Positions 36,492 to 49,600 of a stretch of DNA of 64,000 nucleotides are shown piece after piece. A model generated the notes under the pieces. It saw nothing but the letters and a program-made list of their open reading frames with translations, was not told where the DNA came from and made no database searches. Position 1 is the stretch's first letter. Each line of letters starts with the position of its first letter. The stretch covers positions 18,105,255 to 18,169,254 of the forward strand of contig NC_091138.1 of assembly GCF_041381155.1 (NCBI RefSeq), given 5' to 3'. A program made the translations under genes and the position numbers. The DNA comes from Argopecten irradians. Its lineage: Eukaryota > Mollusca > Bivalvia > Pectinida > Pectinidae.

Positions 36492-38170
36492 CCGCTAAAC
36501 CTGCCTATATTATTAGTTTTATTTTTATTTTTGCCTAATATTAGGCAAAAATAAATAAACAAAAAAACAAGAGGCCCATGGGCCTTAACGGTCACCTGAC
36601 ATCCAATAGTAATTTGTCATTTAAGGGCCAACATAATAGCTATGGGGGACTTTAACACATGGTGTGTTATTTTTTCCCCTCCTGTATTCAACACAGAAGC
36701 TGAAGTAAATATGAACTGATGTTGATGAAACTCTGTATGCAATGAGGTCTTGGATGAATTTGCATACTGGAACACAATTTATCATAACTGACATATGGTT
36801 GTTATTTTTCTTTCTAATTTTATCATCCTATGGTCAGGTGACCTAAAAATTTAAGCCATTTGGACCCCACTGGGCTCCACCCCTCAGCCTTTGGGGATGA
36901 GACAGGGTCAAAATGACATAATAGCAAAATGTCCTCTTGTGGTTATAGTGTTAATCAAAAGTTTGAACAATTTCCAGTAGAAAATAAACAAAATATACCC
37001 AAGAAGTATTCAATATAAACTATAGCAAACTTAGCCTCCTCCCCAGGGGCAAACAAAGAGGCCAAGGGTTATAAAATTCACAATTCTGATAAAGCACCAC
37101 AATATCTTTAGAACACAAGGTCCAATAATAGCATTATTACAAAGGACATGAACTCTATAATATAGTTACCGTAGAAAAATTCCCTTTTTCAAACTCATCC
37201 TAGAACTTGTTGATATAAGGCTACATACAGAGTTTCATCAAAATCAGTTCACATTTACCAAAGTTATCTTGTTCTCAAGCACAATGATAAAATTAGAACA
37301 AAGGGCAATAACTTGTACGTTACTGTCAAATAATTCCCATTTTTGAACTCGTACGAAATCTTGTTGATATAAGGCTACATACAAAGTTTCATCAACCTCG
37401 GTTAACATTTACTCAAGTCATCATGTTCACAAAGTAAAGTTAACGCACGATGGACAATAGGCTATTACAGTAGGTCACTATGACGTATGGTCAGGTGACC
37501 TGAAAATAGTAACAGTGACCTTGACCTTGACCTGGCAATCCTGAAACTGTATCGAAAATACTATGGTCCTTTAAATTTGTGTGAAGTTTGATCAAAATCA
37601 CTCAAGGAATGAAGCCGTTAGAGCACTGAAAATGATTTTCTAAAAATAGTAGCGGTGACCTTGACCTTGACCCTGCAACCTTGAAACTCAAACTTTTCAG
37701 TCCTTTGTATTTGTGTGCAGTTTGATCAAAATCACTCAAGGAATGAAGCCACTAGAGAGCTGACAAAGAAATTATCTAAAAATAGTAACAGTGACCTTGA
37801 CCTTAGTCTGGCAATCTTCACACTCAATCTTGTCCGAGATATTATGATCCTTTGTCTATGTGTGAAGTGTGATCAAAATCACTCAAGGAATGAAGCCGCT
37901 AGAGTGCTGAAAGGGATTTTCTAAAAATAGTAGCAATGACCTTGAACTTGACCAAGCAACCCTGAAACTCGAACTCGTCCGAGATCTTGTTAATATTAAG
38001 CTACATACAAAATTTCATCAATCTCGGTTCACATTTACTAAAGTTATCGTGTTCACAACAAAAAGTTAACGCACGAAGGACGAATACGGACAAAAGGCTA
38101 TCGTAATAGGTCACCATGACCTATGGTCAGGTGACCTAAAAAAGCCTAATAATATAGGCAGCTTTAGCGG
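36492..38170. mobile_element. Inverted-repeat element with a nested pearl/Helentron-type element
   Basis: Outer ends CCGCTAAACCTGCCTATATT and its inverse AATATAGGCAGCTTTAGCGG lie at 36492 and 38170. Inside, 36571-38140 runs from GAGGCCCATGGGCC to GGTCAGGTGACCTAA. It includes tandem units of about 140 bp near 37505, 37648, 37783 and 37926, each headed by GTGACCTTGACCTTGACC or a variant. Several GGTCAGGTGACCT ends inside suggest repeated or nested insertions. No protein coding. Confidence 0.65.
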
Positions 38171-38591
38171 ACTAATTTATTGTATGTTTGGATACTGGGC
38201 ATTGCGTAAAACCTTCTGTGTTTCAATGGGTCTTTAGTCATACAACGTATACTAGTACACACTATAAAACAGACTGTCCCATTTTAAAATATATTAAAGA
38301 TAATTTCAGTTAGTGCATGTAGATTTATTATCCTTAAATCTGACATACTAAGTCTATACATATGTCATGATATGATCTAAGACCCCCTTCATAAAAGAAA
38401 AAATCCTGGTTATAAAAGAGGTTGTTTGAATCTGCTGTACAAAATGAAATCTTTAGATTTACCTTCTATGAACAACTATGTTGAATGTGCAGCATATTGT
38501 ATAATATGCAATATTTGTATGTGCTTTCTTCAGTAAAATGTTTGTGGTTCGCCAAATATAATTGATAATAATAATATAAACACCTCTTTAA

Positions 38592-38956
38592 AGATGCTCC
38601 ACCGCTGACAAATGGTATTTATTCACTATCAAAAACAGGAGCAGACGATTTAGTACTTTTCTTCATTTACAAAAGTTACTTATTTTACACCATTACCATC
38701 ATTGAAAAGTTTGCGTTTTTATTTTTTACTTCAAGTTAAAAACAAAACAAAAAATTAATTGCATCCCGAAATAATTCCGTGGCACTATATCCTATATGGA
38801 ATGAAGTACTGGTTGTGCATGCACTGAAGGCAAAATAAATTGTTTTATATTATTTTGGTTTTAATTAGACATATATATATATATACACACACGATTAACA
38901 CCAATTATTGTTCAAATGATGAATATCATTTATGCTCTGTCGGCGGTGGAGCATCT
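38592..38956. mobile_element. TTAA-flanked MITE (AGATGCTCCACCGC ends)
   Basis: Inverted ends AGATGCTCCACCGCTGAC and GTCGGCGGTGGAGCATCT, flanked by TTAA at 38588-38591 and 38957-38960. About 365 bp. A second copy in the opposite orientation is at 56427-56712. Confidence 0.85.
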
Positions 38957-38960
38957 TTAA

Positions 38961-40638
38961 GCACAAAATAATGAAAATTGATGCACAACAAATATTTCAG
39001 ATTATACAATATTTCAAATAATAACAAAGATGTAGGTTTATATTGCTGAAAGATATTTAATCAACTCATTAACGAAGTAATAACATCTATCTCAGATAGT
39101 AAAATAAAATGTACATCACATTTATAAGAAGTCTAGGTCATCTCTTCACAAACATCCTGACAGCAATAACGCCCCATTCCTCAGTGATACTGGATAATGT
39201 CAAATTGAAACACAGAATCACAAAATTTTAGCCTCTCTCATCAACTTGCTTATAAACGAAAAGCTTCAGATAAGTTGGTCATAAATTATTGCTAATACAC
39301 ATGCATATATGCAAGTTTGAGTGTGAGCACCTGTGAGAAGTTTGTGAAGAGATGTAGTATATTTCCTTGGACGGATTTCTGATATAGTGCTACAGACAGC
39401 TAGTCTGTATAGTGTTCTGACAATGCTCCTCAATAAGTGGTCAAGCACTTGACCGTAGAGGATTGTTGGTCAGTAAGTGAACACAATAATTAAACTTAAA
39501 TATTGAAAGTTTTTTAATCAAAGAACACAATACTATTTTACCATATCTATGTATGAAATATTATTCCCAATTGCAAGTTCTCATTACTTGAAATTTTCAG
39601 TTTGAACAACCATAGATGATCGGGGAGATAACTAGCACTTATCAACTTTATTTCACTTCACAATATGTGTTGGACCACTTACCAAATACCGCAACATTAT
39701 TGAGACAATTAGAAATATTCTAAACACTTCACAATATTCATTAATATATAATATAATGGACGGATTTTCAAAGTAAGAAAGTTGAATTTCATTTCAATCA
39801 ATATTAAAATCAATGTTTATATTGTGTAACTAAAATACCCCATTGCGGTATAACTTTTTATAATTTGATCCCATTTAAAAGGGGAGATTCTTATGCCAAT
39901 ATATATATATATAATCTATTTAAAACACAAAGATAACATACATAGATATACATGTAAATGAATAACTGAAAAAAAAATATATAAAATGGGCTGGTTCTCC
40001 TGCGTAGGTGTTGTACAAATGTCTGATTTCTTTCGATTGTTTCCTTCTCAAAAATTCTTTGATAATATGGACATGATTAAAAAGGTTGGATTTCTTTGAA
40101 AACAATAATAAATATTAGCACTAGATTTACAGCACAACCTGTACTTGCATACTTGTATCATCAAATAACATGTATATTTTTGCTTCTCGATCACAGAGTA
40201 ATATATTAATCAGCAGTTTAAACATTAATAAACTATTTTGAAGTAAAATACTCATCAATAAACTATTTGTTCATAATATTTGTATACAATAGGACGGTGG
40301 CATAAAATGGACGGATTTCAAAATTCAGTAAAACATAGATGTAAATGCCAACAAGTTATCCCATAATATTTTGAGATTTTGAGTTTTTCAGCTGTTATAC
40401 TGCTAGTTTATTATTTTCAGTGTCCCATTTGATGTAGTGTATTTGAATTCACTATTCAGTGTGCTTTTCTTAGTCCTTGGATCAAATTTCTTATAGAAGT
40501 TTCTGTATGTTATGAGTTTCTTCACATGATTCTTTTCACCAGCAAAGTGGGTATAACCGAATGAAACAAGTACAGCGAGCCACAAATACGTAACACCAGG
40601 CAGGAATGATAGAGAAAAGAGTTCCAGTCATCGTCTGT
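38961..40638. other. No gene seen; probable PKD2 3' UTR or downstream region
   Basis: AT-rich, with a (TA)n run near 39901. If the terminal PKD2 exon at 40639 is right, its 3' UTR extends left into this stretch. Confidence 0.4.
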
Positions 40639-40677
40639 TTACACATTACTTTGGTATCCTCTGTCGTATATGAAGTC
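40639..40677 (-). CDS. PKD2: Tentative terminal coding exon of PKD2
   Basis: After a pyrimidine-rich stretch and TTTTAG, thirteen codons in the required phase 0 read [12 protein letters not shown] and then TAA. Exon 13 ends at a good donor (GTGGTAAGT), so a further exon is required. This is the best candidate I found in the 2.6 kb to the left, but it has no family support. Confidence 0.4.
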   Translation of the reverse strand, partial: DFIYDRGYQSNV

Positions 40678-43600
40678 CTAAAAGTCAAAAAAGAAATAAA
40701 TATATTAAAACATTATAGATGCAGGAAAGTGTCTTAAACACATCTTAAAGAAATTAGGTAATATCAAACAATAAAACAAATGATTTGTTCTGTAGGGGCA
40801 TTTGCATATTACAATGTGTTTGTGAACATTTTTCCACAGTAACTGACAATTTTCAGTCTCAAACTACTGATGTGATGGTCAATACCTTTTTACAAGAGCA
40901 GATATCTCTTTCCATACAAAGAAGGAACATCATCAGAATCGGTTATAGAATGTTATAATCTCTTATTTTCAAATAGTATACTATTTCAGCACATTACTTC
41001 AAATCAAATACAACAAATAGTTAAAATAATCAAGTAAATCATAATTTCATGTTTTTCTAATGCCTTTCTATTCTAAAGCATACTAGGAAGGTACATGTTT
41101 AATTTTACAATGAAAGGCTAGAAATGTGTGAATCATAAAGAATTGTATTTATAAATGCATACAAAAAAGTGCATTGTACATTTAACAGTGCTTTGAATAT
41201 TGAAATATCTTAATGCAGGGAGAACAAATAATAATTTATACAATCACATTAATACACAACTTCAAAACAACGACATCTTTAAAATGGGCAACAGTTTTTT
41301 TTTAATTTTTATACAAAAACAGCAAGAAACCATTATCACCAAACACCGAAGTCTTAGATCACAGGAAAACAATGTAAGTACACTATCATCAAACATTTAA
41401 GTTTTGGATCACACAAAACTGCCAAGGAATCCTTTTTTTATAAGTTATATCACTGTAAAATCTGGTTAAAGATCCAGAACACAAAAAGTTGTCACATATT
41501 AAATTAAACTTGATAATAACAGCGGAGCCTACGTTGTGAAATAATATACTGGGGCATATGTGGAGCATATTAACATTCTAGCTTTTAAATGTTTTGAATA
41601 TGATGTAAGCCCAACTACTGGTACATGTATGGTAGACGTGAAACAGCTGATAATAAAAAGTAGCGTTTAAATATTGTCTTTATTACCAATTACCATTTTA
41701 AACACTGGTAAAATCTTAAAATAAGAAATAATACCAGAGTTTAAGTGGGTTTTTTTTATTTAACTTAAATCTGTAAGGTCAACAATTTTAGAGAAACTAT
41801 ATTAATACAAAATATTTTCTGAACATGGTTTTTATATACAAAGGGGTGTGGAAAAATAATAAGCAGAAGGTATTTCTCAGAGAACTTTTCTTGGAAAATT
41901 GGGGTTATACTTCAAAGGCTATACTTTACTAAAGTCCTGCAATCTGTGGTAGGTTAATTTGAAATTTTCGACCTTTGGTTAATCATTTTATAAACTGCAC
42001 TGCATTGTCAGCTAGCCCATTTACACTCATTAAGTTAAAATATTAAAGGTAAAAAATATAAATCAAAAACACAATATAAAGCACTGCTATTGAACTGTAT
42101 TTACCATTAGACTTCAGAGGACTAAAATAAGATGACAAAGACAATTGTGAGAAAACAATGCATCTGAACACACCTCAAATTTGCTGTCACAATAAGAAAT
42201 AAAACGTGAATTTGTTATACATTCTATTATAGCTACTGTTTTTGTATACTTCCTGTTACATTTTTTTTCTTTTTTTTCTTTCTTCAAATCATTCATCATT
42301 TCTTTCCAAATTCAAAATATTTTGGACAAGCGTATCAAAATTAGCAGTCCCAATTCAGTCCGATCAAATGTTGTGAAAATAAGCCTATATCAAAACATCT
42401 TCACTATGGCATATGAACTATGCAGAAATACTGATAGTGACACAATTCACGAAGAAAAAAATACTACATATCAAAAATACAGTGAAAACCAAATAAATGC
42501 CCTAGAATACATACGTCTCTTTAGGTGAGCTTTTTAACAAAGACAAATCAACCTCATCATAATGTGAAATATTTTCTTATTCAAAGGTTTAAAATTCAAA
42601 AATGAAAATTAAAATGAACAATGTTATTGTTATATTGTCTGGTTTTCAAACCAGTACTGAATTAGAACATTTCATTTTAAAATTTAACAGCAATATTAGT
42701 TATTCCGTACATGTCCAACAATCCTATAATCATTTGTTTTATCTGTACACTAAAACAACACACTGTAAAGGGACAATCATTCAGATACCAGGAAAGTGTT
42801 CTTAAAGCATTCGATAAACATTAGAACATTGATTACACATGTTATATTATCAGTGGCAGAATCATTATTATATGTTATGCAAAATGGACTTGGTGTAAGC
42901 ATATATATGTTTGATTCTCATTTTGCAATATCAAGAAATATTTCAGATGAGTTTATGAATTTCTAGGCCTTTGAAAATGAATTAGGAATGAATTTCTAGG
43001 CCTTTGAAAATGAATTAGGAATGAATTTCTAGGCCTTTGAAAATGAATTAGGAACCTTTTCTCTCTCTCAAGAACACAAATTAAACAGAGTGTATCAATG
43101 TAGGAAAAAATTGAAAATTATACTTTTATTGTTCAGTAAAATTTCCTGTATTTACCGTAATTTCACTTTAAAGCCCTAAAATTATTTCAAATGATGGAAT
43201 GTCCCTTGAACTCTATCAGAATATTGAAATACCCAAAACCAATCATACTCCACTAGCAGACATCTAAACTTACCACATTTGTTCCTGAGCTTGGGCGCCC
43301 TTTAGCCCCGCGGGAACTGTTACCACTACTAACAGTGGGCGATGCCCCTCGGCCACTTTGGCTAAAAGAGGCATCTGAATCCCATCTTTCTAATTCTTCA
43401 CGTACTAATTTTTCCATCTGTTCTCTTTTCATTTCATCAGTATTACCATCAGTCTTGAAGAAACAAAGTGTGTGATCAAACAATTAAACACAGTGAAGGT
43501 TAACATGTAATATAAAACCATGTTAGAGGGAAAGTGTTAACAAGATCAAAAATGTTATCCAATGGAAACATTTGAGTGATTAAACAATGAAAACTTATAC

Positions 43601-46600
43601 AGTTGCAGCTTTCGTTTAATTTTTCAGAATATTTTTATGATGACTACATACTAAAAAAAATGTAAATTTGAGTGATCTGCAAAGCCTTTCGCTTTTTAGA
43701 ATCATAACATGAAAGCTGTAACTGTCAAAGTGAGTTATAATACTTCAAACATCAAAAACATCTAAGTAGACTTTCACTCTTGAAGTTAACCACTTCAAAT
43801 CAATTAGAAATTCTGCTTTATAAAATTACTATTAATTTGTTTGTGAAGGAATATTAAACCAATGTGACAAATCAATATAAATTCAACACACTAAAAGTGA
43901 ATGAGAATGGAGACATCTCTTCCCATGTTCCACAAGATTTTTAGCTCCTGTAAGAGAACAGAACATCACACAATCATGTGACACCTACCTCTGTTATACT
44001 GTCAAGTATTTTTCCCATTGTTTCCCTTCTTTTTAATTTAGCTTTTTCCATGGCTTCTAATTTTACTAATACAGCATCTATTTTTGAAACTATGCTGCCT
44101 ATAGAGTGTTCCATTCTGTCTACCCTCCGAGAGAGGACTGTAAATTCTTCATATGAAACCCCACTGGATGCCCTTCCTGAGCGTGATGATTTTGTGCCAC
44201 TTTCATCGTCATCTGAGTCCTCTAAACTGACATCATTGAAACTGCCTCCACTGCGAGCTGTACTTGGTCTGTTACCACTCTTTTCTAAGTCATCATATTC
44301 TTTGTTTATAGCAGTCTGTGGAAGAAAATCAAATCTAAAACTAAACTTACATGTAAACTGACGATAAATTTGTAAAAGGAGAAAATTTTTTGTGAGAACA
44401 GCTTCAGATATAGTCTAAAACTAAAGACATTAATTTTTGATATTTGATCTCTGGTCTGAATTAATTACAGTGCAGAATAATTTTAAACCACATTGACTCG
44501 TTTGTCACTGTTGTCCTTCAATACATTACAGGATATTTTTCAAACTGTTTTTCCACAATAAGATTGACTTTTGCCAAAAACATCATATTAACCGTTTGTT
44601 CCTGGAGATCGTTTGCCAATCGTTTTTGTTCTTCAGAGTCTAGGATACGGTCACCGTCAACATCGTATTTAGCAAACAGGGCCTCAATTTCACTGTCAGC
44701 ATATCCTCGACTAGAAACAGAAAATTATTGGTTAGTTTAAAATAATTTTTTTTTTTTTTTTTTTGCTGTTACATGATTCATTAAAACAAAAACAATTTCT
44801 GGAACTTCTTTCCTAGATTATTTCACAACAGCAAAATCATTTTTTTCAGATGAACTCTAACATATTCTAGAAGTAAGCTGTCATTTAACATGGTTAATGA
44901 TAGTTTTTAGAAAGTCCCAACCCACTGTTACTCACGTTTTCAGATCTGTACGCCATTCATCAAACTCCAGTCTGTGGTCCTGGTTGATGTCGGCACTCTT
45001 CAAAGCTTCTTGGATGTCCACAATCTTGTCACGCTTGAAGTTGATCTTTTCAACCATCTTCATGTATCCCTGAAAGAAACATCATTAAACTCATGATTTA
45101 TTTTATTTTAAACGTTTAAAAGATGGCCTGAAAAGTTAATTTGAATAATGAATGCATTGACTTTATGTATAATCAATTTATCTCATTTACTGTAACTCAA
45201 TTTCAATTATCTCCCCTTATCATCCATTCCTGAGATGAAATGTAACTCTTGATGTTTCTTATTTTTGCACAAAAACTAATGAGCTTCAGCATTTAATTAA
45301 CAAAAGGTTTAAGTAAATCATATACTGAAATGGACAATTGATTTAACATTACAATCTTACCCTCTTGAAGTAGTCTCCCATCTCAAATTCGTTCTTCTGG
45401 TTAGCCATGTCGCCCTTCACCTCGGAGTAGGTGTCGTTGATGATGGCCAAGAACATGTTGATCAGAACGAAGAACACGAAGAATACAAACAGCATGAAGA
45501 AGATTGGACCAAGGATACGGTTGGCTGCTTCCAGTTGGTGGAAATCGAAATCTCCAAGGATGATACGGAACAGGGTGAAGCTGAAAATTGTTAACATTTT
45601 CATTGAAGTCTATTCTATTTGACAACTAGTGATCAGATGTTCCTGTAAAGAATTCTGTAATATATTTTTCATCTGAAAGTGAAAATAATTTTCAAATGAT
45701 TCAATTTAGCATGTCACTGAGCTTTTAGAACAGCTACACATCTTTGCTCAATGATCTGTATACAGACTTCCTAATTTTATTTGGAACTGAAGATAATGTA
45801 TTGTGTGTCTACTGTCTCTTTCACACCTTCTAAATCACTTCATGTCTCCAATACCAAATGTGCTAGAAACCCCGCCATAGGCAACCCTTTATACTTACAA
45901 GGAGTTTTGGAAGTTGCTGAAGTCCTTGACCTGTGTACCAAACAGCAGGTATCCCAGCTGTGTAAAGGCAAGGAAAATGATGAAAAACATCACAGCAAAA
46001 CCAGCCAAGTCCTTAGCACAACGTCCCAAGGTGGAGGACAACTGGGTCATGGTCTTGTTGAAACTGATGTACTTGAAGATCTGTCAACATATCGAAAATT
46101 AATTGTATAATAAGTCAAAATGATATCATTATCAAAATTCTGATTTGACATCCAGCATCAGATAAATATCATTTAGAGTTATTTTGTAAATGAGAAATGA
46201 AGCTGATAGTCAAAATAATTATTTGTCATATTGTAATTATTTATTTCAAAATAAGGACTGGATAAACACATTACTGTTACAGCCTTTAATTTTTGAGTCT
46301 AAATACAAACCTTGATCCAAGCCAGGAAGACAGCGATGGCAATAGCATTGTCAAACCTGGTCTGCCAGTAACTGAGGAACTCAAAGTCTGCATACTTGTC
46401 AGGATTTTCTAGTAGTACACTAAGCTTGTTGTCCACTTCCACTGTCCGATACACATCAAATGCCACACACAGGATTGCAATTAGAATCACCAAGATATCG
46501 AGGATGTTCCAAACATTCTTGAAGTAGGACAGCTTATGCTTCTTGATCTATTGAAAGAATGAAGTAAGTGTGAATATACTGCCAATGTAAGACTTAAAAT

Positions 46601-49600
46601 ATGGCAAAGAAAGTGATAAACAACAGCCTTGTATAAATCAGACAATTTGTTTAGCCGTACCTCAAGTGATTCTTCCACGATGTAGTAGACAATGAAGAGG
46701 ACAAAGATGCATTCACAGGCCATGATGAAGTAGTCCTGAACAGTCACATATCGGATCAGTTTCACAGTTCGGAAAGTCCAAGAGGGAATGGCACCGCCTG
46801 TCGCAGGAAACTCAACCAGGAACCTGTTTAATACAACACACATCAATATATTACTCCTCTTTGTCTATCGTATTTATTTCAGGATCATGAAACAGAAACA
46901 CAAATACAAAAAAATATATATATATTCAAAGGGAACAAAATGATAAAACTGATAAGAGAAATGTAACATGTTACCTGATGACACAGAAGAGGTTGATGTT
47001 GGCGTTGTAAACCGTAAAGTCGATGAAGACTGCCCTTGTGCCTCTGTCAATCCAACGCTCGTTAAACAAGTAGTCCATCAACGCTTTGGCTGACGTATAG
47101 TTGTTTCCAGTCAACTCCTGAACATAGCCCGCGCCACTGTAGGTCGTCAGCTGACCCCAATGGCCCGAGCCGTCCAGTTGGTCTTCCGTCATATATGTCC
47201 ACCTAGAACATTCAAGGAAAACATCAACAAATAACAGAACCTAATATTTACCATTCAAAAAGTCAGAAATTATGGCACAGGCAGTGATAAATGGTTGCGT
47301 TCATCATAACTTCCATAGAATTTACATTAGACCATATGAGTTTCTTGAATTTATTGAATTTGATATCATATTAGTGCCACTATTTATATAATATTTGTTC
47401 AAATGAAAAGAACTGATAACAATGAATGCTCAGTGTTGAATCTTAACAAGGTTTTTAAAGTACATACGCTGTGTAACCAGGATGGTTCGCAGTGTTGGAC
47501 GTTTTATCCTCCAAGTTCTCTGAGTAGGAGTCGAAGCAATTACGGATGGTATTCCTGAAGTCTTCATGGACAATGCAGGAGTTGCTGCTGACTTTCAGTT
47601 GTCTAAGACGTGGTATACCAAGTAGCTTGTTCTCATAGTAGATATAACCAAGGTCATCAGGGTTGGTGATATCTTCTCCGTTGTACCATTTTTCCCAGTA
47701 GAGTCCCTTCAGGAGAGTCTCTCTGCTGAACTTTAATTTAAAGTAAAAAGTAGAACAAAATTATCAACAGTTATGATATTTAATAATTCTTAAAATCAAA
47801 TCTTCGCTCATTTCTTTTTTAACAAATAAATTAAACTATGAGTAATTTGGAAAATAAGATTTTGTATCTACCTTCCAGAAATCGTCAACGTTGGTGAGGG
47901 TTTGGAAAGTGCCACCACCACTATGAGTGGTAGACAGGAACAGGTCACTCATAACCTTGGTGTAGTAGTACATCTTGGTGGAGGTCATTCCAAAGGTCAC
48001 TGTACATTAAATTGAGAAATTATCAGAGAAATATTCATGATTAAACTGCAGTTATTATACATTGTAATCAGGGTTGTGGGTTTTAAATTCTCTTGATCAT
48101 TCCTATAGGTTAAGCTTATAGTAAATGTTACAATGGGAGGTAAAATTTTAATCTGTGTTGTAGTTGTAAAACTTTAATCTGTGAAATGCATGATATCTTG
48201 ATTAAGGTTGAAATAACATATTTATTGGCAGATCACAGGATTTTTGTTTGTAAATTTTCCTGTTTTATGTCCAAATCACAAGATGTATAATCCATGAATA
48301 TATTAATCTGAATACATGTATGCATTAATTTTGTACAACTTCTTCATAACAAAAAACATTTGAAATCAGATTATTAAAATTTCTCATTCTAATTATCTAA
48401 CCAATCAGTGACACCATTTTCATTCCTAAACACACAAAATAAAGACTGATAAGGTTCAATTCGGGTAACAGTAAACACTTTAAACATACCAACACAGAGG
48501 ATAACCAAGAAGACGATGTAGATGATCAGCTCTCTCAGAGTGGTCTTCACATGTAGTTCCCGGTTGCCCTTGGTCTCTTCTGTCTGACGAGTGGCCCATA
48601 GTGCTGTGCAAGTAAATAATCATATCATATAAGCAATTCAATTCAGTAATTAATATGTCTATGACGAATACACTTACAACAAATTTGTGGCTATAACATA
48701 GTAATTTTTATTCCCTGTCAATGTTCTTTTAAGATAGAAAGAAGGCAGATTTGCAATATGTGTGTAACGATTTTGCTTACATTGAAGTGATTTTGCTGGT
48801 GCCCAGAGGTATACTGTATATAACTGTTACTGTATTTCAGCTCAAATTCAATTTGAACTGGTAAATAGTACAAGCTTATTTTTAATTACCATACATGTGC
48901 TTATTATATTATAAATCAAACTACCTCTTACTAGACTAGTTCAACTCAACAGACTCTCTCTAATATAATGCACTGTGTCTTCTTTTTTAACAAGGACATA
49001 GTCATTCAGATCCCCCGCCAATGGAAATATCAAAGCTGAAGTAAGTTTGATTGTGGAGACTTATGTGTATGAAAAAAAACCAGGAAAAAGGAAGTTGAGC
49101 TAAAGAAAGATGGAGTATAATTCAAGTAGAGCTGGGCTGCAATTGTTGAATCAGGTATACAGCCTTGACATTTATATTAGACTATATACACAAAGATGGG
49201 TAGAGTTTTGCAAAGTAACATTTACCATTTACTATGGTATTTTCAGCAATGTTTCCATGGTAACGGAAAAAATGCAAAAAATGAAAACCTAAAAATAGCA
49301 AAAGGTACTACTAGACCACAAAAAGAATGTGTCTATGAAGTTTCGTGGAAATATCTCTGCTGGTTTTAGAGTTATGCTCCGGAAATGAACCTGCTACAAA
49401 AATATGATATTTTCAGCAATGTTTCTATGGTTACAGAAAAAAGCACAAAAAGTGAAAACCTAAAAATAGCAAAAGGCACTATTAGACCATAAGACTAATG
49501 TGCCTATGGAGTTTTGTGCATATATCTCAACCAGTTTTCCAGTTATGCTGCAGAAACGAACTTGGTACAAAAATATGATATTTTCAGCAATGTTTCCATG

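Noticed and set aside
40403..40585. 60-codon minus-strand open frame as last PKD2 exon
   Set aside because: No acceptor in the correct phase at its start and no resemblance to a polycystin tail. The short exon at 40639-40677 fits phase better, though still tentative.
43978..44361. 127-codon plus-strand open frame
   Set aside because: Antisense shadow of PKD2 exon 12 (43989-44315).
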